Assembly: GCA_023512835.1 (NCBI GenBank)
Contig: CM042089.1
Span: forward strand, 52,261,427-52,325,426
Length of the DNA stretch: 64,000 bases
Origin: Taxillus chinensis
Lineage: Eukaryota; Streptophyta; Magnoliopsida; Santalales; Loranthaceae
Reading direction: 5' to 3'
Shown: in pieces, positions 1 to 9,990 of the stretch
How the letters are laid out: every line of letters begins with the position of its first letter
Numbering within the stretch: the stretch's first letter is position 1
Made by a program: the position numbers and the translations under genes
Notes under the pieces: generated by a model
The model's database searches: none
Seen by the model: only the letters and a program-made list of their open reading frames with translations
What the model was told of the DNA's origin: nothing

Positions 1-310
1 GAAAATCCCTACAGTAAATTCATTAGACGGTAGGATGTGTTGGGCCCCATTTTGTCCGGGTTGGACATACATATTCATTTTTAGCTTTATATTATTTCAT
101 ATTTGTCATTCACTTTGTATATATAAATAAAGAGGTGTGACTGTTAATTTAAAGAGTGTGACGTTAATTATATATATAAAAAAACAAAAACAAAAACAAA
201 AAAAAAATTAGAAAATAAGAAAATTCCAAAAAAAAACATTTTTAGAGCCAATTGTATGTCTACATTTTTATTTTTCAAACAGCATTTTCTGCACCAAAAA
301 AAAAAAACAA

Positions 311-399
311 CCAATGGTCACGGCACTGTTCCAACGGTCGTGGCACTGTTCCAACGGTCACTGCACTATTTCCAACGGCTATATTCTCCACCAACAGCC
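311..399. repeat. Short direct repeats, CCAACGGT-type unit of about 20 bp
   Basis: Four to five imperfect copies of a unit containing ccaacggt or ccaatggt, spaced about 20 bp, lie directly upstream of a TATA box at 411. Their position suggests promoter-proximal repeats. Such repeats are also common next to PIF/Harbinger-type plant transposon promoters; that link is from memory and not proven here. Confidence 0.6.
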
Positions 400-410
400 A
401 CTTTTCCACC

Positions 411-420
411 CTATAAATAC
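411..420 (+). promoter_or_regulatory. TATA box upstream of a short ORF
   Basis: The sequence ctataaatac is a good plant TATA box. It is followed by a pyrimidine-rich, CTC/CAC-rich stretch typical of plant 5' leaders, and the first ATG of the small ORF lies about 100 bases downstream at 519. Confidence 0.55.
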
Positions 421-518
421 ACCCTCATTTCTCTCCTTCACTCACACAACTTCCACTCTACCACTCCTCAAACTCTCTTCTTTAATTCTCCACGTTTTTT
501 GCCTCCTCTTCTGCAAAA

Positions 519-668
519 ATGGCTGACTGGATGACGTGCATGCTGACGGTGCTAGTGCTGGCGTGTACTATTGTGTATCCTATAATGGGCGGCGCTTTCA
601 TACCCTTACTTGCTTTCATCATCCTCTTGTATATAATGGCAATGGCTACAAAATATATTTTAGGTTGA
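519..668 (+). CDS. Possible small hydrophobic membrane peptide, 49 aa
   Basis: I do not recognise the family. The frame starts at an ATG in good plant context (gcaaaaatggct), about 100 bases after a TATA box, and encodes 49 residues before a TGA. The product begins MADWMTCMLTVL and ends MATKYILG. After the first few residues it is almost entirely hydrophobic, with two candidate membrane segments separated by PIMGGAF. A possible polyadenylation signal (aataaa, about 699) follows the stop. Promoter repeats, TATA, leader, ATG and signal lie in the right order, which argues for a real minigene. It could instead be the 5' piece of a decayed transposon gene. Confidence 0.35.
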   Translation: MADWMTCMLTVLVLACTIVYPIMGGAFIPLLAFIILLYIMAMATKYILG

Positions 669-930
669 ACCATGTAATATCTCCACCACGGAGTCCTAAA
701 TAAATTACAGTTTGCATGTTTGTGTGTTACATGTGGGTGTATATATATACATATATAGGTTAAATAAATAAATAAATAAATAAAACCATCTTAACGATCA
801 GTCGCAGTCGGGGAAAAAAATGTGAACAATACCCAGGGCACTATTCGAGTTACTGTTTCATGAACAGTACCCGCACCCCTTATTTGACTTCTTAATAATA
901 ATAATAATAACAATAATCATAAAAATAAAA
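669..930. other. AT-rich spacer with simple repeats
   Basis: Holds a (taaa)n run near 763-784 and an (ata)n run near 891-910. Near 820-880 there is a segment with repeated aacagtaccc/caatacccagg motifs of the kind found in small non-autonomous plant transposons. No gene seen. Confidence 0.5.
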
Positions 931-935
931 ATGGA

Positions 936-990
936 AGTCCCACATTGAAAGTTTTGCAAAAACTTCCTCCCCATGACTCCTATATAAAGG
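936..990 (+). promoter_or_regulatory. USE-like element plus TATA box
   Basis: The motif agtcccacattg (936-947) differs by one base from the plant snRNA upstream sequence element RTCCCACATCG. A strong TATA box, tatataaagg, starts at 981, a gap of 33 nt, which is the spacing known for Pol II snRNA promoters. No U1, U2, U4 or U5 RNA start follows where it would be expected, and the gypsy element begins at 1077. The pair may belong to another transcription unit cut by the insertion. Confidence 0.45.
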
Positions 991-1076
991 GGTCCTCCCC
1001 CCTTTCTACAAACACACCAACACCATCAATTACACAAAACTCAAAAAAAAAAAAGTAAAGTGTAAACTTAACTGCG

Positions 1077-1461
1077 TGTCACGGACCGAGGCATATCCTA
1101 GCACACTTAGGCTATTTTGGGGTATTTCCCCCTTGTAAAGTGTTGTACTTAGCTTATAGAGTAAGTTGTAGAGATTTTAGATTTCGATCATATATGATGT
1201 CTCCTGGTGACATAGCCAGAAAAGTGTTAACATCTATATGTAGGGGAGTGATGTTGTAAAGCTTTCAAGCAATCAATACAATCGTTTGTTGCCTTTGTTT
1301 AAATTGTTCTTCCGCTAAGCGCTTCCCTACACAATTGCTTTACAACGGATCGATGGGTTCTGATCCAAATGCGACAAGTTAGGCTGACCTAGCGTTCCTT
1401 CGTACGGGTGGGAACTAGGTGCCGCACGGGTTAAGCTGCTATAAAGGCTGACCCCATGACA
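1077..1461 (+). repeat. 5' LTR of chromodomain gypsy
   Basis: A 385 bp LTR, TGTCACGGACC to CCCCATGACA. It matches 8163-8547 base for base apart from scattered substitutions. Confidence 0.93.
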
Positions 1462-1463
1462 AG

Positions 1464-1475
1464 TGGTATCAGAGC
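1464..1475 (+). promoter_or_regulatory. Primer binding site, tRNA-iMet type
   Basis: tggtatcagagc lies two bases after the 5' LTR and is the canonical plant initiator-Met primer site. It is intact here, unlike the altered primer sites of three other elements in this window. Confidence 0.9.
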
Positions 1476-1528
1476 ATGGTTAGTGCTAAGTTCGGTGGAA
1501 CAATCAAAAACTTCGAGATGGTGTAAAA

Positions 1529-1960
1529 ATGACAAACAGAGGATCTGTTGTCATTAGTGGTGGTGACCACGAAGGCCGCAACAAGGAGCACCACGCTAAG
1601 GAACGGAGGAGAGATAAGTCCGTTTCGAGGGAAACATGTCCGCTGGAGAGTCGGCTAGCCAAATTGGAGTTGGCGTTAGCCGAACAGATGGAGGTGGTCA
1701 AGGAGCACACTAAAAGCATCGAAAAGCTGGACTCAGAGGGTGAGGAAAGCTTTGGGAGGATGCAAGGGCTTCTCAACTCCGTCATGGATGACATGAACTC
1801 TCAGTTCGACGGCCTAAAGGACACTCTCACATCCCAAATCTTAGCGATGCAAGACGAAATCAAAGAGATCAAGGCGGATTGGCCTCTCTGCAAGATGGTG
1901 GTCACCCAAGGTGGCGTTGGCGGCCATTCCGGCTCCAAAATCAACGTACCTCCTCCGGAT
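1529..1960 (+). pseudogene. gag N-terminal part of chromodomain gypsy
   Basis: The frame opens with MTNRGSVVISGG 68 bases after the LTR and continues with charged, helical sequence (around ERRRDKSVSRE and AKLELALAEQMEVVKEH), typical of the plant gypsy Gag leader and coiled-coil region. No zinc knuckle follows. From about 1960 the frame stays open but becomes proline- and arginine-rich over a GC-rich repeat, with a stop at 2353. The capsid, nucleocapsid and protease parts are missing. The start is the first ATG after the primer site. Confidence 0.7.
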
Positions 1961-1984
1961 GACCTTCCCCTGGGCATGCGGACT

Positions 1985-2250
1985 CCCCCCCGCGACGCTA
2001 CCTCCCCGGCCGACCTCCCCCGGCGCAAATCTCACCCAGCGCGACCTCCCCGGCGCAAATCTCCCCGGCGCGACGCCCTCGCGCAGATCTCCCCGCCCGG
2101 CGACCTTCCCCAACACGACGACCTCCCCACCGGCGACGTCCCCGGCGCGATGACCTCCCCCCGGCGCGACACCCCCCTACTGCCAGATCCCCCGCCCGGC
2201 GCGACGCCCCCCTGCCACTGCACAACCTCCACGCCGGCTGCGATGTGCCA
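1985..2250. repeat. GC-rich degenerate tandem repeat (cctccccggcgcga units)
   Basis: Many imperfect copies of a roughly 15-20 bp unit containing cctcccc and ggcgcgac. Base composition differs sharply from both flanks. It may be the interior of a small transposon whose right end is at 2400. Confidence 0.7.
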
Positions 2251-2267
2251 TCTCATGGCGTCAAAAA

Positions 2268-2400
2268 AAACGAAAACAAAAACGAGAAACAGTGACCAAA
2301 CGAAATTCGTTCTCAGTTTAAAAGAAAAAATAATTTTTAATTATAATTTTTAAAATCGATCTTTGAAAACCGGAAACGAAAACCGCGACCAAACATCGCC
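2268..2400. mobile_element. Right end of a small non-autonomous DNA transposon (tentative)
   Basis: The segment ends gaaaaccgcgaccaaacatcgcc, followed by tta. In reverse this is GGCGATGTTTGGTCGCGG, which looks like a MITE terminus, with TTA as a possible PIF/Harbinger duplication. I could not find the matching left terminus, so it is probably truncated. Confidence 0.4.
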
Positions 2401-3344
2401 TTACTTATTTCTTCAAACAAACCAATAATTATTACAAATTTCAATCCAAGATATTTAAGGTTTAGGGGTTTAGAGACTAAGTGTCCTTAACCCATTATTA
2501 CATAACAAGCACACGAGCAATCAAACTTATAAATCTTTAAAATTCGACACAACTTTATTTTCAAGTACTTCTTGACTCCTTATCTTAGTTTCTCCCTTCC
2601 TTTAATTACCTGGGGTTAGAAAAGAAATCATAACAAGGGTGAGCTCAAATAGCCCAGTAAGGGTAAACATAAGTGAGCAAGGAAAATCATAAATATATCG
2701 AACATAAGAAATACCATAAAAGATTTCATAACATTTGCACATCATATGTGATCAACATTTCACAAGGGAATCATAACATGGAAGATTATGTTTGGACATC
2801 GTATCATAACATCATGATCCAGGTTAACTACCCAAATACCATATCATAATATAACATATTATCAGCTGGATTAACACTCTCCAGTGATGTTCTTTACCCA
2901 ATGCATTAGAGGTCTTTCTGGAACCACCCATCATAAACTTACTTTGTCCAAACATAAGAGGTTATAACAACTTTAACAAACATAACATGAGCCATATCAT
3001 AGAATTCCAATAAAACATTCAAGGTTAACAAGGATAACCACGAATATCAAAATGGTTATCTACCCCAATCAATAGCATAGATTATCAAGAGAGAGATTAA
3101 AAAGAGACTAATGTTTTCAAAAATAAATTGGAAATAGAAGAATAAGAAACATAAAACTCTTACAATAATAATTCCAAATAAAACAAGATAAAGAGGAAGA
3201 GAAAAGAGAGAAAAAGAAAAGAAAAACCCTTACGATCCGTTTGTCGTTCTCCGCATCCTAAACCTTGAAAATCAAAATATTAAATTAATATTTTTGTCTT
3301 TCCATTCTAATACCATAATAATTATGTATGTATATATTTATAGG

Positions 3345-3545
3345 TGACAATGCCAACCATATAGTAATAAATACATATGAGGTGGTATAACCAACCTTAT
3401 TAATAACATATGTGAGGTGGTAAAACCAACCATGTAAATAATCTATAAGAGGTGGTAAAACCAACCATGTAAATCATATATATAAGGTGGTAACACCAAC
3501 CATGAATATATTATATATGACGTGGTAAAACCAACCATATAGATC
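3345..3545. repeat. Minisatellite in the Del-type LTR, about 40 bp unit
   Basis: Five imperfect copies of a unit with core aggtggtaaaaccaacca separated by AT-rich spacers of about 20 bp. The array lies downstream of the LTR TATA box in the element's sense (minus) orientation. Confidence 0.8.
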
Positions 3546-3751
3546 TACATAAAAAAATGATAAGTAACTTCAAAATTTACAAATCTTGAGTATTACCTTT
3601 CGTAGAACTTCGACGTTTGGTAAGTACCAAAAACAAAAAGGGTTTGAGTAGAGTATTTGGGGTGTTAAGAGGGCTTAAGGGATTTTTTGTAGAGGGAATT
3701 TCGTGGTATGGCTTGAGGGACTTGTACATTAAGAGGGGAGGCAAAACCCTC

Positions 3752-3761
3752 CTTATATAGG
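3752..3761 (-). promoter_or_regulatory. LTR TATA box of the nested Del-type element
   Basis: On the minus strand the sequence is ctatataagg, the usual plant LTR promoter TATA. The leader runs toward lower coordinates, matching the orientation of the integrase fragment. Confidence 0.6.
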
Positions 3762-4748
3762 GCAAGAGTGGTGGTAGGTGGTAGGTGTGGTAGGTGAAAC
3801 TTTTGTCTTTAATACCTTATTTTATTCCCTAATTTTCTCCTTTTCAAATCATTTGATTCTTATCCCATTATTATCTATCACGTGGTCCCTTTGTTTCCCC
3901 CATTTTTTGAATTTTTTGGATTTGTTTGACTTTGAAGCTTATGTTGGTCACAAAAGTCACATGGGTGCATGGCCTACTATTTTGACTATAACTTTCTAGA
4001 TTCTTCATTAAATTAAATAAGGCCAATTGGGCTGCATTCCTAACTTAATTATCTACATTTAGAACCAATTTCAAGTCTATTGGACTTGTATATCAAAAGT
4101 TATTGGGTTTTGAAGTGAGACTAGAAATTCTGGGCGTGCTACTAGACCTTTGTGCACTTTTTGAATTGTTTCTCCTAATGGGATGATCCAATGAGTCTGA
4201 AATTTTAACCAAAGGTATATAACAAAGTTTGAAACATTTTATAAAAATATCAAGTCATTTCGAGCTACAAAACCAAAGTTATAAATTTTTAAAGATGACT
4301 TCCAGAACTACGCTAGTCTATCCTTTCTAAGCATAACTATTGTTATGGAGTATTAATAAAAATGTTTTTATTACTTTTCTTTGACATGCTAAATTTAAAT
4401 AGATGATGTATTTTTACTAAATCAGTATATATGCATAAACTAATCTATTTCAAATAATTAATCAATACTATTAAAATATTTAACATAACTTTCGTCTCAT
4501 ATAGTAGCCATTTCGGGTTGTATGTTTGCTCTAGGGCTAGATCCTATATTCTCACTCCTTTGTATACTTATAATACTCTTCCTTTCTATAAACTTCATCA
4601 CACCATTCATTTGATATCTCTCATAGAACTATTCCAATAGTTATTTCTTCTTAACGGCTAGTTAACTATTTTCTCTTATTTATTTATTTATTCATTTATA
4701 AGGTTCTTCACAATCATGTAACTATTATTAAAATTTGCAGGTTTTACA

Positions 4749-4761
4749 TCCTACCTTCCTT
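4749..4761 (-). promoter_or_regulatory. Polypurine tract of the nested Del-type element
   Basis: Minus-strand aaggaaggtagga directly abuts the 3' LTR start TGTAAAACC, as expected of a plus-strand primer. Just upstream is aatttcgaggacgaaattt, a sequence familiar from the end of Del-type polyproteins. Confidence 0.65.
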
Positions 4762-4926
4762 AAGGAAATTTCGTCCTCGAAATTATTGCGTACCTTCATC
4801 AGTGAAGAGGTTAGGATACTTTTGTTTCATCGTTTCTTCATGTTCCCAAGTTGCCTTTTCGATTGCTTGGTTTCTCCATAATATCTTCACAAGTGGTATC
4901 CTTTTCGTACGGAGTACCTGCTCCTT

Positions 4927-5298
4927 TCAATCAAGGATTTTTATGGGTTGTTCTTCATAGGTCAAGTTAACTCCAAGTTGAATGGGCTCTCCTGTTAACA
5001 CATGAGATGGGTCAGGCATGTATTTCCTTAAGAGAGACACATAGAATACATTATGTATGTGCTCCAAATTTGTTGGTAGGTCTAAGCGGTAGGCTACAGG
5101 TCCGATCTTCTTGAGTATCTCGAATGGGCCAATGTATCGAGGGCTTAGTTTTCCCTTCTTCCCAAACCTCATGACACCCTTCCATGGGGATACTTTTAGA
5201 AATACTCGGTCACCCTCCTTGAACTCTAAATCTTGACGACGATTATCTGCATAACTCTTTTGTCTACTTTGTGCAGCTCTCATAGAAATATTTAACAT
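4927..5298 (-). pseudogene. Integrase C-terminal fragment, Del/Tekay gypsy
   Basis: This 123-residue frame contains RQKSYADNRRQDLEF, GDRVFLKVSPWKG and LSPRYIGPFEI, the well-known integrase C-terminal segment of plant gypsy elements, followed by HNVFYVSLLRKY. The catalytic DDE core and everything before it are deleted. Upstream it abuts the truncated 5' LTR at about 5285, where a short aaatattta microhomology may mark the deletion. The chromodomain expected further downstream is not evident. Confidence 0.85.
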
Positions 5299-5560
5299 AA
5301 CTTTCGTCTCATATAGTAGCCGTTTCAGGTTGTATGTTTGCTCTAGGGCTAGATCCTATATTCTCACTCCTTTCTATACTTATAATACTCTTCCTTTCTA
5401 TAAACTTCATCACACTATTCATTTGATATCTCTCATAGAACTATTCGAACAGCTATTTCTTCTTAACGGCTAGTTAACTATTTTCTCTTATTTATTTATT
5501 TATTCATTTATAAGGTTCTTCACAATCATGTAACTATTATTAAAATTTGCAGGTTTTACA

Positions 5561-6590
5561 GAACAGCTACCCCATCCCACTCATATCCGACCTATTTGAT
5601 CAACTTGGAGCTGCGAGATGGTTCTCAAAGCTAAACTTGCGGTCGGGATATTGGCAAATGCAGATAGCTGAAGGTGATGAGGCAAAGACGGCGTGCGTCA
5701 CAAGATATGGCTCTTACGAGTTCTTGGTGATGCCCTTTGGCCTCACAAACGCCCCTGCCACATTTTGTGTGTTGATGAATCGGATCTTCCAACCATACTT
5801 GGATAGATTTGTCGTGGTGTACGTTGATGACATTGTCGTCTACAACAAAACCTTGGAGGAGCACAAGGCACACCTACGACGGGTTTTCCAAATCTTAAGG
5901 GAGAGCCAACTCTTTGTGAAGAAGGAAAAATGTGACTTTGCGAAGAAGGAGGTGCCCTTCTTGTGTCACATCATTGGCGGCGGCAAACTAAAGATGGATA
6001 ACAAGAAAGTGTTAGCCATCAAGGAATGGGAGACGCCCAAAAAAGTCTCTGAAATGTGTTCCTTCCTTGGCTTGGTTAATTACTATAGAAGATTCATCCG
6101 CAGCTATTCCCACATTGTCGCACCCTTGACGGAACTACTAAAGAAGAACAAGACTTGGGTGTGGGATGATACTTGCCGAGAGGCATTTGAGAAGTCGAAG
6201 CAAGCCGTGACAAACGGACCGGTGATGGCACTGCCGGACCATACAAAGCCTTATGAAGTTCACACGGATGCTTCGGACTTTGCCATCGGTGGAGTTCTAA
6301 TGCAGGAGGGGCATCCTGTAGCATATGAAAGCCGGAAACTCAATGGCACCGAACGGAGGTACGCGATGCATGAAAATGAGATAACGGTAGTTATGCATTG
6401 CCAACGGGTGTGGAGGCATTACTTGCTAGGGTCCAAGTTCGTGGTCAAAATGGACAACATTGCTACGAGTTATTTTCTAACTCAAAGGAACTTAACTCCG
6501 AAGCAAGCACGGTGGCAAGGACTCTTAGCGAATTCGACTTTGTGCTCGAGTACAAACCGGGCACAAATAATGTGGTGGCCGATGCACTAA
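5561..6590 (+). pseudogene. Reverse transcriptase and RNase H start, chromodomain gypsy
   Basis: The frame resumes inside RT, directly after the nested LTR, with NSYPIPLISDLFDQLGAARW. It carries SKLNLRSGYWQMQI, VMPFGLTNAPATFCVLMN and the catalytic YVDDIVVY. RNase H follows, with HTDASDFAIGGVL. The RT N-terminus (fingers start) is missing because of the nested element. The frame shifts near 6400-6470, after the WRHYLLGSKF motif, so RNase H continues in another frame. Confidence 0.9.
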
Positions 6591-6919
6591 GTTGGAAGGC
6601 GGAACTTGCAGCTATTAGCCAACCACAATTCTCCCTGGTGGACAAACTGAAGGAAGGAATGGAGCACGATCCATTAGCCAAGTCCTTAGTGGAATGCGTC
6701 AAAGCTGGGAAGACGTGGCGATTTTGGCTAAGGGATAACTTGCTCCATACTCGAGGGGAACGGGTGTACGTTCCCAAATGGGGAAGTTTGAGGAGAGATA
6801 TCCTCAAAGAATGTCATGACTCGCGGTGGGCTGGCCATCCCGGAGTCGATCGTACCTTGGTGTTGGTGGAACGGAGCTACTCCGGCCTCAACTTTACGAG
6901 GACGTCCAAGTGTACGTGA
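6471..6919 (+). pseudogene. RNase H end and integrase zinc-binding region, chromodomain gypsy
   Basis: This frame continues RNase H with FDFVLEYKPGTNNVVADALS, then a linker and the integrase HHCC region start ECHDSRWAGHPGVDRTL. The two cysteines (around CLVCQQDK, about 6928-6950) are in a different frame, showing another frameshift. In a working element this would be one polyprotein with the flanking segments. Confidence 0.85.
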
Positions 6920-7019
6920 GGACTTGTCTTGTGTGCCAACAAGACAAGTTGAGAATCGGCAATCGGCAGGATTGTTAGAACCTTTGCCTACTCTGGAAAG
7001 ACCTTAGGAAAGTGTTTCG

Positions 7020-7508
7020 ATGGACTTCATTGTTTGTCTCCCAAGATCCGAAGGATGCGGTACGATCATTGTAGTGGTCGACCGATTCTCTACGTATGGA
7101 GTTTTCATTCCAGCTCCAAAGGACTACACGGCAGACGACACGGCCCGACTATTCTTTAAGTACGTGGTGAAGTATTGGGGCATTCCAAAGACAATCGTGA
7201 GCGATCGGGACTCACGGTTCACTGGGCGGTTTTGGACCGAGCTATTCCGGATAATGAGTTCGGACTTAAACTTTTCAACAAGTTTCCACCCACAAACAGA
7301 CGGCCAAACTGAACGTGTCAATGGCTTACTGGAGTCAGATCCGAGGCACTACGTGAGTGCTAATCAAAGAGATTGGGCCAAGTTGCTGGACATAGCCCAA
7401 TTCTCATATAACTTGCAAGAAGAGCGAGTCCACGAACGAGAGCCCGTTCGAACTCGCAACTGGGCAGCAACCATTGACGCCTACTTCCATCACTCGGGGG
7501 TACACTAG
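7020..7508 (+). pseudogene. Integrase catalytic core, chromodomain gypsy
   Basis: Contains MDFIVCLPRS, IIVVVDRFSTYGVFIPAPK, the second catalytic Asp in TIVSDRDSRFTGRFW, and STSFHPQTDGQTERVNGLLE with the catalytic Glu. The three DDE positions are all visible. The frame is lost after SYNLQEE at about 7420, where the following Gly/Pro-rich segment is out of frame. Confidence 0.9.
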
Positions 7509-8187
7509 AAAGAGCCCCGCGGTGTTCAAGTTTGCAAAAGGATGGCATAAACAGACGGATCTGGCCAGTGCATACTTGCACAAAGCAGCGAAGAAGATGA
7601 AGAAGTGGGCGGATCAACAAAGGAGGCCCTTAGAATTTCAAGAAGGAGACATGGTGATGCTCAAACTCCTTCCGCGCCAAACCAAAGCACTTAGACAATT
7701 GCATAAGGGTTTGGTGTGCCGATATGAGGGGCCTTTCAAAGTACTTAAGAGAGTTGGGAAGGTCTCATATAAACTGGACCTCCCGACTAGCTTACAAAGG
7801 CGTCCCGTATTCCACATTAGTTTGCTCAAACCTTACCATGAAGACTTGGACGATACGAGTGGACAACGGGCGGTGCGGACACCAACATCAACAGGCAAGA
7901 CCTACGACAAAGAGATAGAGAAAATCCATTCTCGTAGAGTCGTGCCAAAAAGAGGCGTAGATCCAAGCCGGGTGGAATACTACGTCCAATGGAAGAACAA
8001 GCCGGTTGAAGAAGCAAGCTGGGAGAAGGAAGAGGATCTGGGGCAATTCTCCAAGGAGATTGAAGAGTACCGTGAAGGAGTCGAACGCTACATCAGGCAG
8101 TTTGACGATCTCGAGGAAGCCGAAGACGCAATGAGGACGCTGCGAAATCGGGTGGGGGAGAAGGTCACGAACCGAGGCTTATCCTAG
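7509..8187 (+). pseudogene. Integrase C-terminus plus chromodomain
   Basis: After a frameshift the integrase tail continues with QEGDMVMLKLLPRQ, RYEGPFKVLKRVG and RPVFHISLLKPYHED. A chromodomain follows, with VEYYVQWKNKPVEEASWE at about residues 170-190 of this frame. Chromodomains in chromovirus integrases are known to bind modified histones and steer insertion to heterochromatin. The stop codon lies 22 bases inside the 3' LTR, a normal layout for compact gypsy elements. Confidence 0.88.
8149..8162 (+). promoter_or_regulatory. Polypurine tract of chromodomain gypsy
   Basis: The run cgggtgggggagaag directly precedes the 3' LTR and overlaps the last codons of the polyprotein. Confidence 0.7.
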
Positions 8188-8547
8188 CACACTTAGGCTA
8201 TTTTGAGGTATTTCTCCCTTGTAAAATGTTGTACTTAGCTAATAGAGTAAGTTGTAGAGATTTTAGATTTCGATCATATATGATGTCTCCTGGTGACATA
8301 GCCAGAAAAGTGTTAACATCTATATGTAGGGGAGTGATGTTGTAAAGCTTTCAAGCAATCAATACAATCGTTTGTTTCCTTCGTTTAAATTGTTCTTCTT
8401 CTAAGCGCTTCCCTACACAATTGCTTTACAACGGATCGATGAGTTCCGATCCAAATGCGACGAGTTAGGCTGACATAGCGTTCCTTCGTACGGGTGGGAA
8501 CTAGGTGCCGCACGGGTTAAGCTGCTATAAAGGCTGACCCCGTGACA
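8163..8547 (+). repeat. 3' LTR of chromodomain gypsy
   Basis: Same length (385 bp) as the 5' LTR, with a scatter of substitutions; the first base is g where the 5' copy has t. It ends cccgtgaca. The low divergence suggests a moderately recent insertion. Confidence 0.93.
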
Positions 8548-8940
8548 TGCGGTTCTAAAAAAGAAGCGTGATTACGATCAAATTAATTTTTTTTCTTCCT
8601 CTTTTTTGTAGAAAAAGGAGGCATTCTGGGAGAAGGACGCCCTTGGTCCACGATATTTCGTGTTTTTATTCCTTTCCTTCTTTAGTTTTTATTATTATTT
8701 TGTGTAATAAATTAGTAGTTAGTTTGTAATTAAATTTAGCATAATTAGTTAGTTAATTTTTTTTAATTTAGCATAATTTCAATTAGTTAATTTTAGCATA
8801 TTTAGTTAATTAGTTAATTAGTTTTTAAATTTAGCATAATTAGTATATAAATTAGCATAATTAGTTAGGTACCGTAAGATACCATAACATTTTAGTAAGG
8901 ACGTAAAATGTATTACCGTAAGATACCGTAACACTTTGGG
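8548..8940. other. AT-rich region with repeated ttagcataattagtt units
   Basis: From about 8730 to 8870 a ttagcataattagtta unit recurs in degenerate form, followed by two copies of accgtaagataccgtaac or a close variant. No coding sequence is recognised. The pyrimidine-rich stretch ending ttttttgtag near 8610 looks like an intron end, but nothing supports an exon. Confidence 0.5.
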
Positions 8941-8941
8941 A

Positions 8942-9208
8942 GTGTTAGGCACCGCTTGGCTTATGAAAAGTCTCCTATCTTTCGGTAACACTTTTTAATG
9001 TGTTACAATTTTATGCTACGATAGATCATACAAGAACACATGTTATTATCTTATAAAACATTTTGTAAGCTTTTTTTAAGCTTACCATAACACTCTCTAC
9101 ATAACAATTTTTATTATGTTACAATTATGTGTTATAAAAAATTATACAATATGACCTTTTTTGTGTTACGAAAGTAACTAATGTACCATAAACCAAGCGA
9201 CCTAACAC
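8942..9208. mobile_element. Small foldback MITE, about 267 bp
   Basis: The left end gtgttaggcaccgcttggct and the reverse complement of the right end, gtgttaggtcgcttggttta, pair over about 22 bp with a small gap, giving terminal inverted repeats. The interior has a perfect hairpin around gtaagctt/aagcttac near 9067-9088. Family not assigned; no clear target duplication. Confidence 0.55.
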
Positions 9209-9990
9209 ACCAAAAAAAGCTTATAATAAATAACACAAAAGTATGACAAGCCTTCTCAAATGCTTACAATTATTGATTACAATATCACAAATACTTATAT
9301 ATTATAAAAACAACTAATATTCAAAAAAACCAAACTATCCAAATTATTATTAACATCTCATCACAATATTCTAAACTTTTACAATCCAAAATAACCAATG
9401 TGTCCAAAATATTTTATAACATCTATCTCTTACAAATCATAATATAAATACTAAATGAGACCAATCAAAATCCCTAGTAATGTCATCTTCATTCCATGCC
9501 AGAATAAATTGCAAGCACTCCATTCTGAAAAAAAAAAATCAATAATCAATCTGCTAGTATTATTATATATCTATATCATTAATTTGGTTTACAAATTTTT
9601 TGGCTATGTAAAGAGTATATGGATGCCAAATACACATTTTTTAGTAAGCAAGGAAGGCAACGTGTATAAACTGATCTACTACAGTAAAGTATATATTACC
9701 AAGGTATAGAATATATAAATCTATATTGAAAACTATCTTAAATCTACCATCTTAAATCTATCATCCAAAACTATCTTTCCATAAATCTAATAAAGGACTA
9801 CAATTTTAAAAATCTTATATTATAAGATAAAAAGAAAGTGTTCCAATAAGGCAACAGAGAAAAAGTCCTAACACACTCTTTCTCATGCTTTAATAATAGT
9901 ATAATTTACATGGACTCACACAAGTCATTTTATACACAACTCTTACACTAAATAGAAGAGCAGAAATTACTGCTAGAGTTGAAAGGTGTT
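9209..9990. other. AT-rich intergenic DNA
   Basis: No gene, RNA or clear repeat terminus seen. A short plus-strand frame at 9455-9709 is AT-driven and resembles nothing I know. Confidence 0.4.

Larger units (their letters stand above)
2401..5560 (-). mobile_element. Nested Del/Tekay-type gypsy element, internally deleted
   Basis: Read on the minus strand this has the start of a 5' LTR (5560 to 5286, TGTAAAACC), then directly an integrase C-terminal fragment (5298-4927), a purine tract (4761-4749) and a 3' LTR starting at 4748 with the same TGTAAAACC. The first 275 bp of both LTRs match closely (4474-4748 and 5286-5560). The rest of the 5' LTR, gag and most of pol are gone. The far end of the 3' LTR is not certain; I place it near 2401. 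The element lies in the chromodomain gypsy, whose RT resumes at 5561. Confidence 0.75.
1077..8547 (+). mobile_element. Ty3/gypsy chromodomain retrotransposon, defective, with a nested element
   Basis: Two 385 bp LTRs bound the element. The left starts TGTCAC and both end GTGACA, forming the short terminal inverted repeat typical of LTRs. A tRNA-iMet primer site follows the left LTR and a purine tract precedes the right one. The coding order is gag, (gap), reverse transcriptase, RNase H, integrase, chromodomain, which places it among plant chromoviruses. Short LTRs suggest a Reina or Galadriel-like lineage, but this is a guess. A 4 bp flank match (tgcg at 1073-1076 and 8548-8551) is a likely target duplication. 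The end of gag, the protease and the start of RT are missing; an inverted Del-type element sits there. The pol frames are broken by frameshifts, so the element is dead. Confidence 0.9.

Noticed and set aside
936..1076. Plant U-snRNA gene
   Set aside because: Promoter motifs fit, but none of the known snRNA 5' sequences follow.
1504..2256. Several minus-strand frames of 70-96 codons opposite gag
   Set aside because: They mirror the GC-rich repeat and the gag coding strand; no family resemblance.
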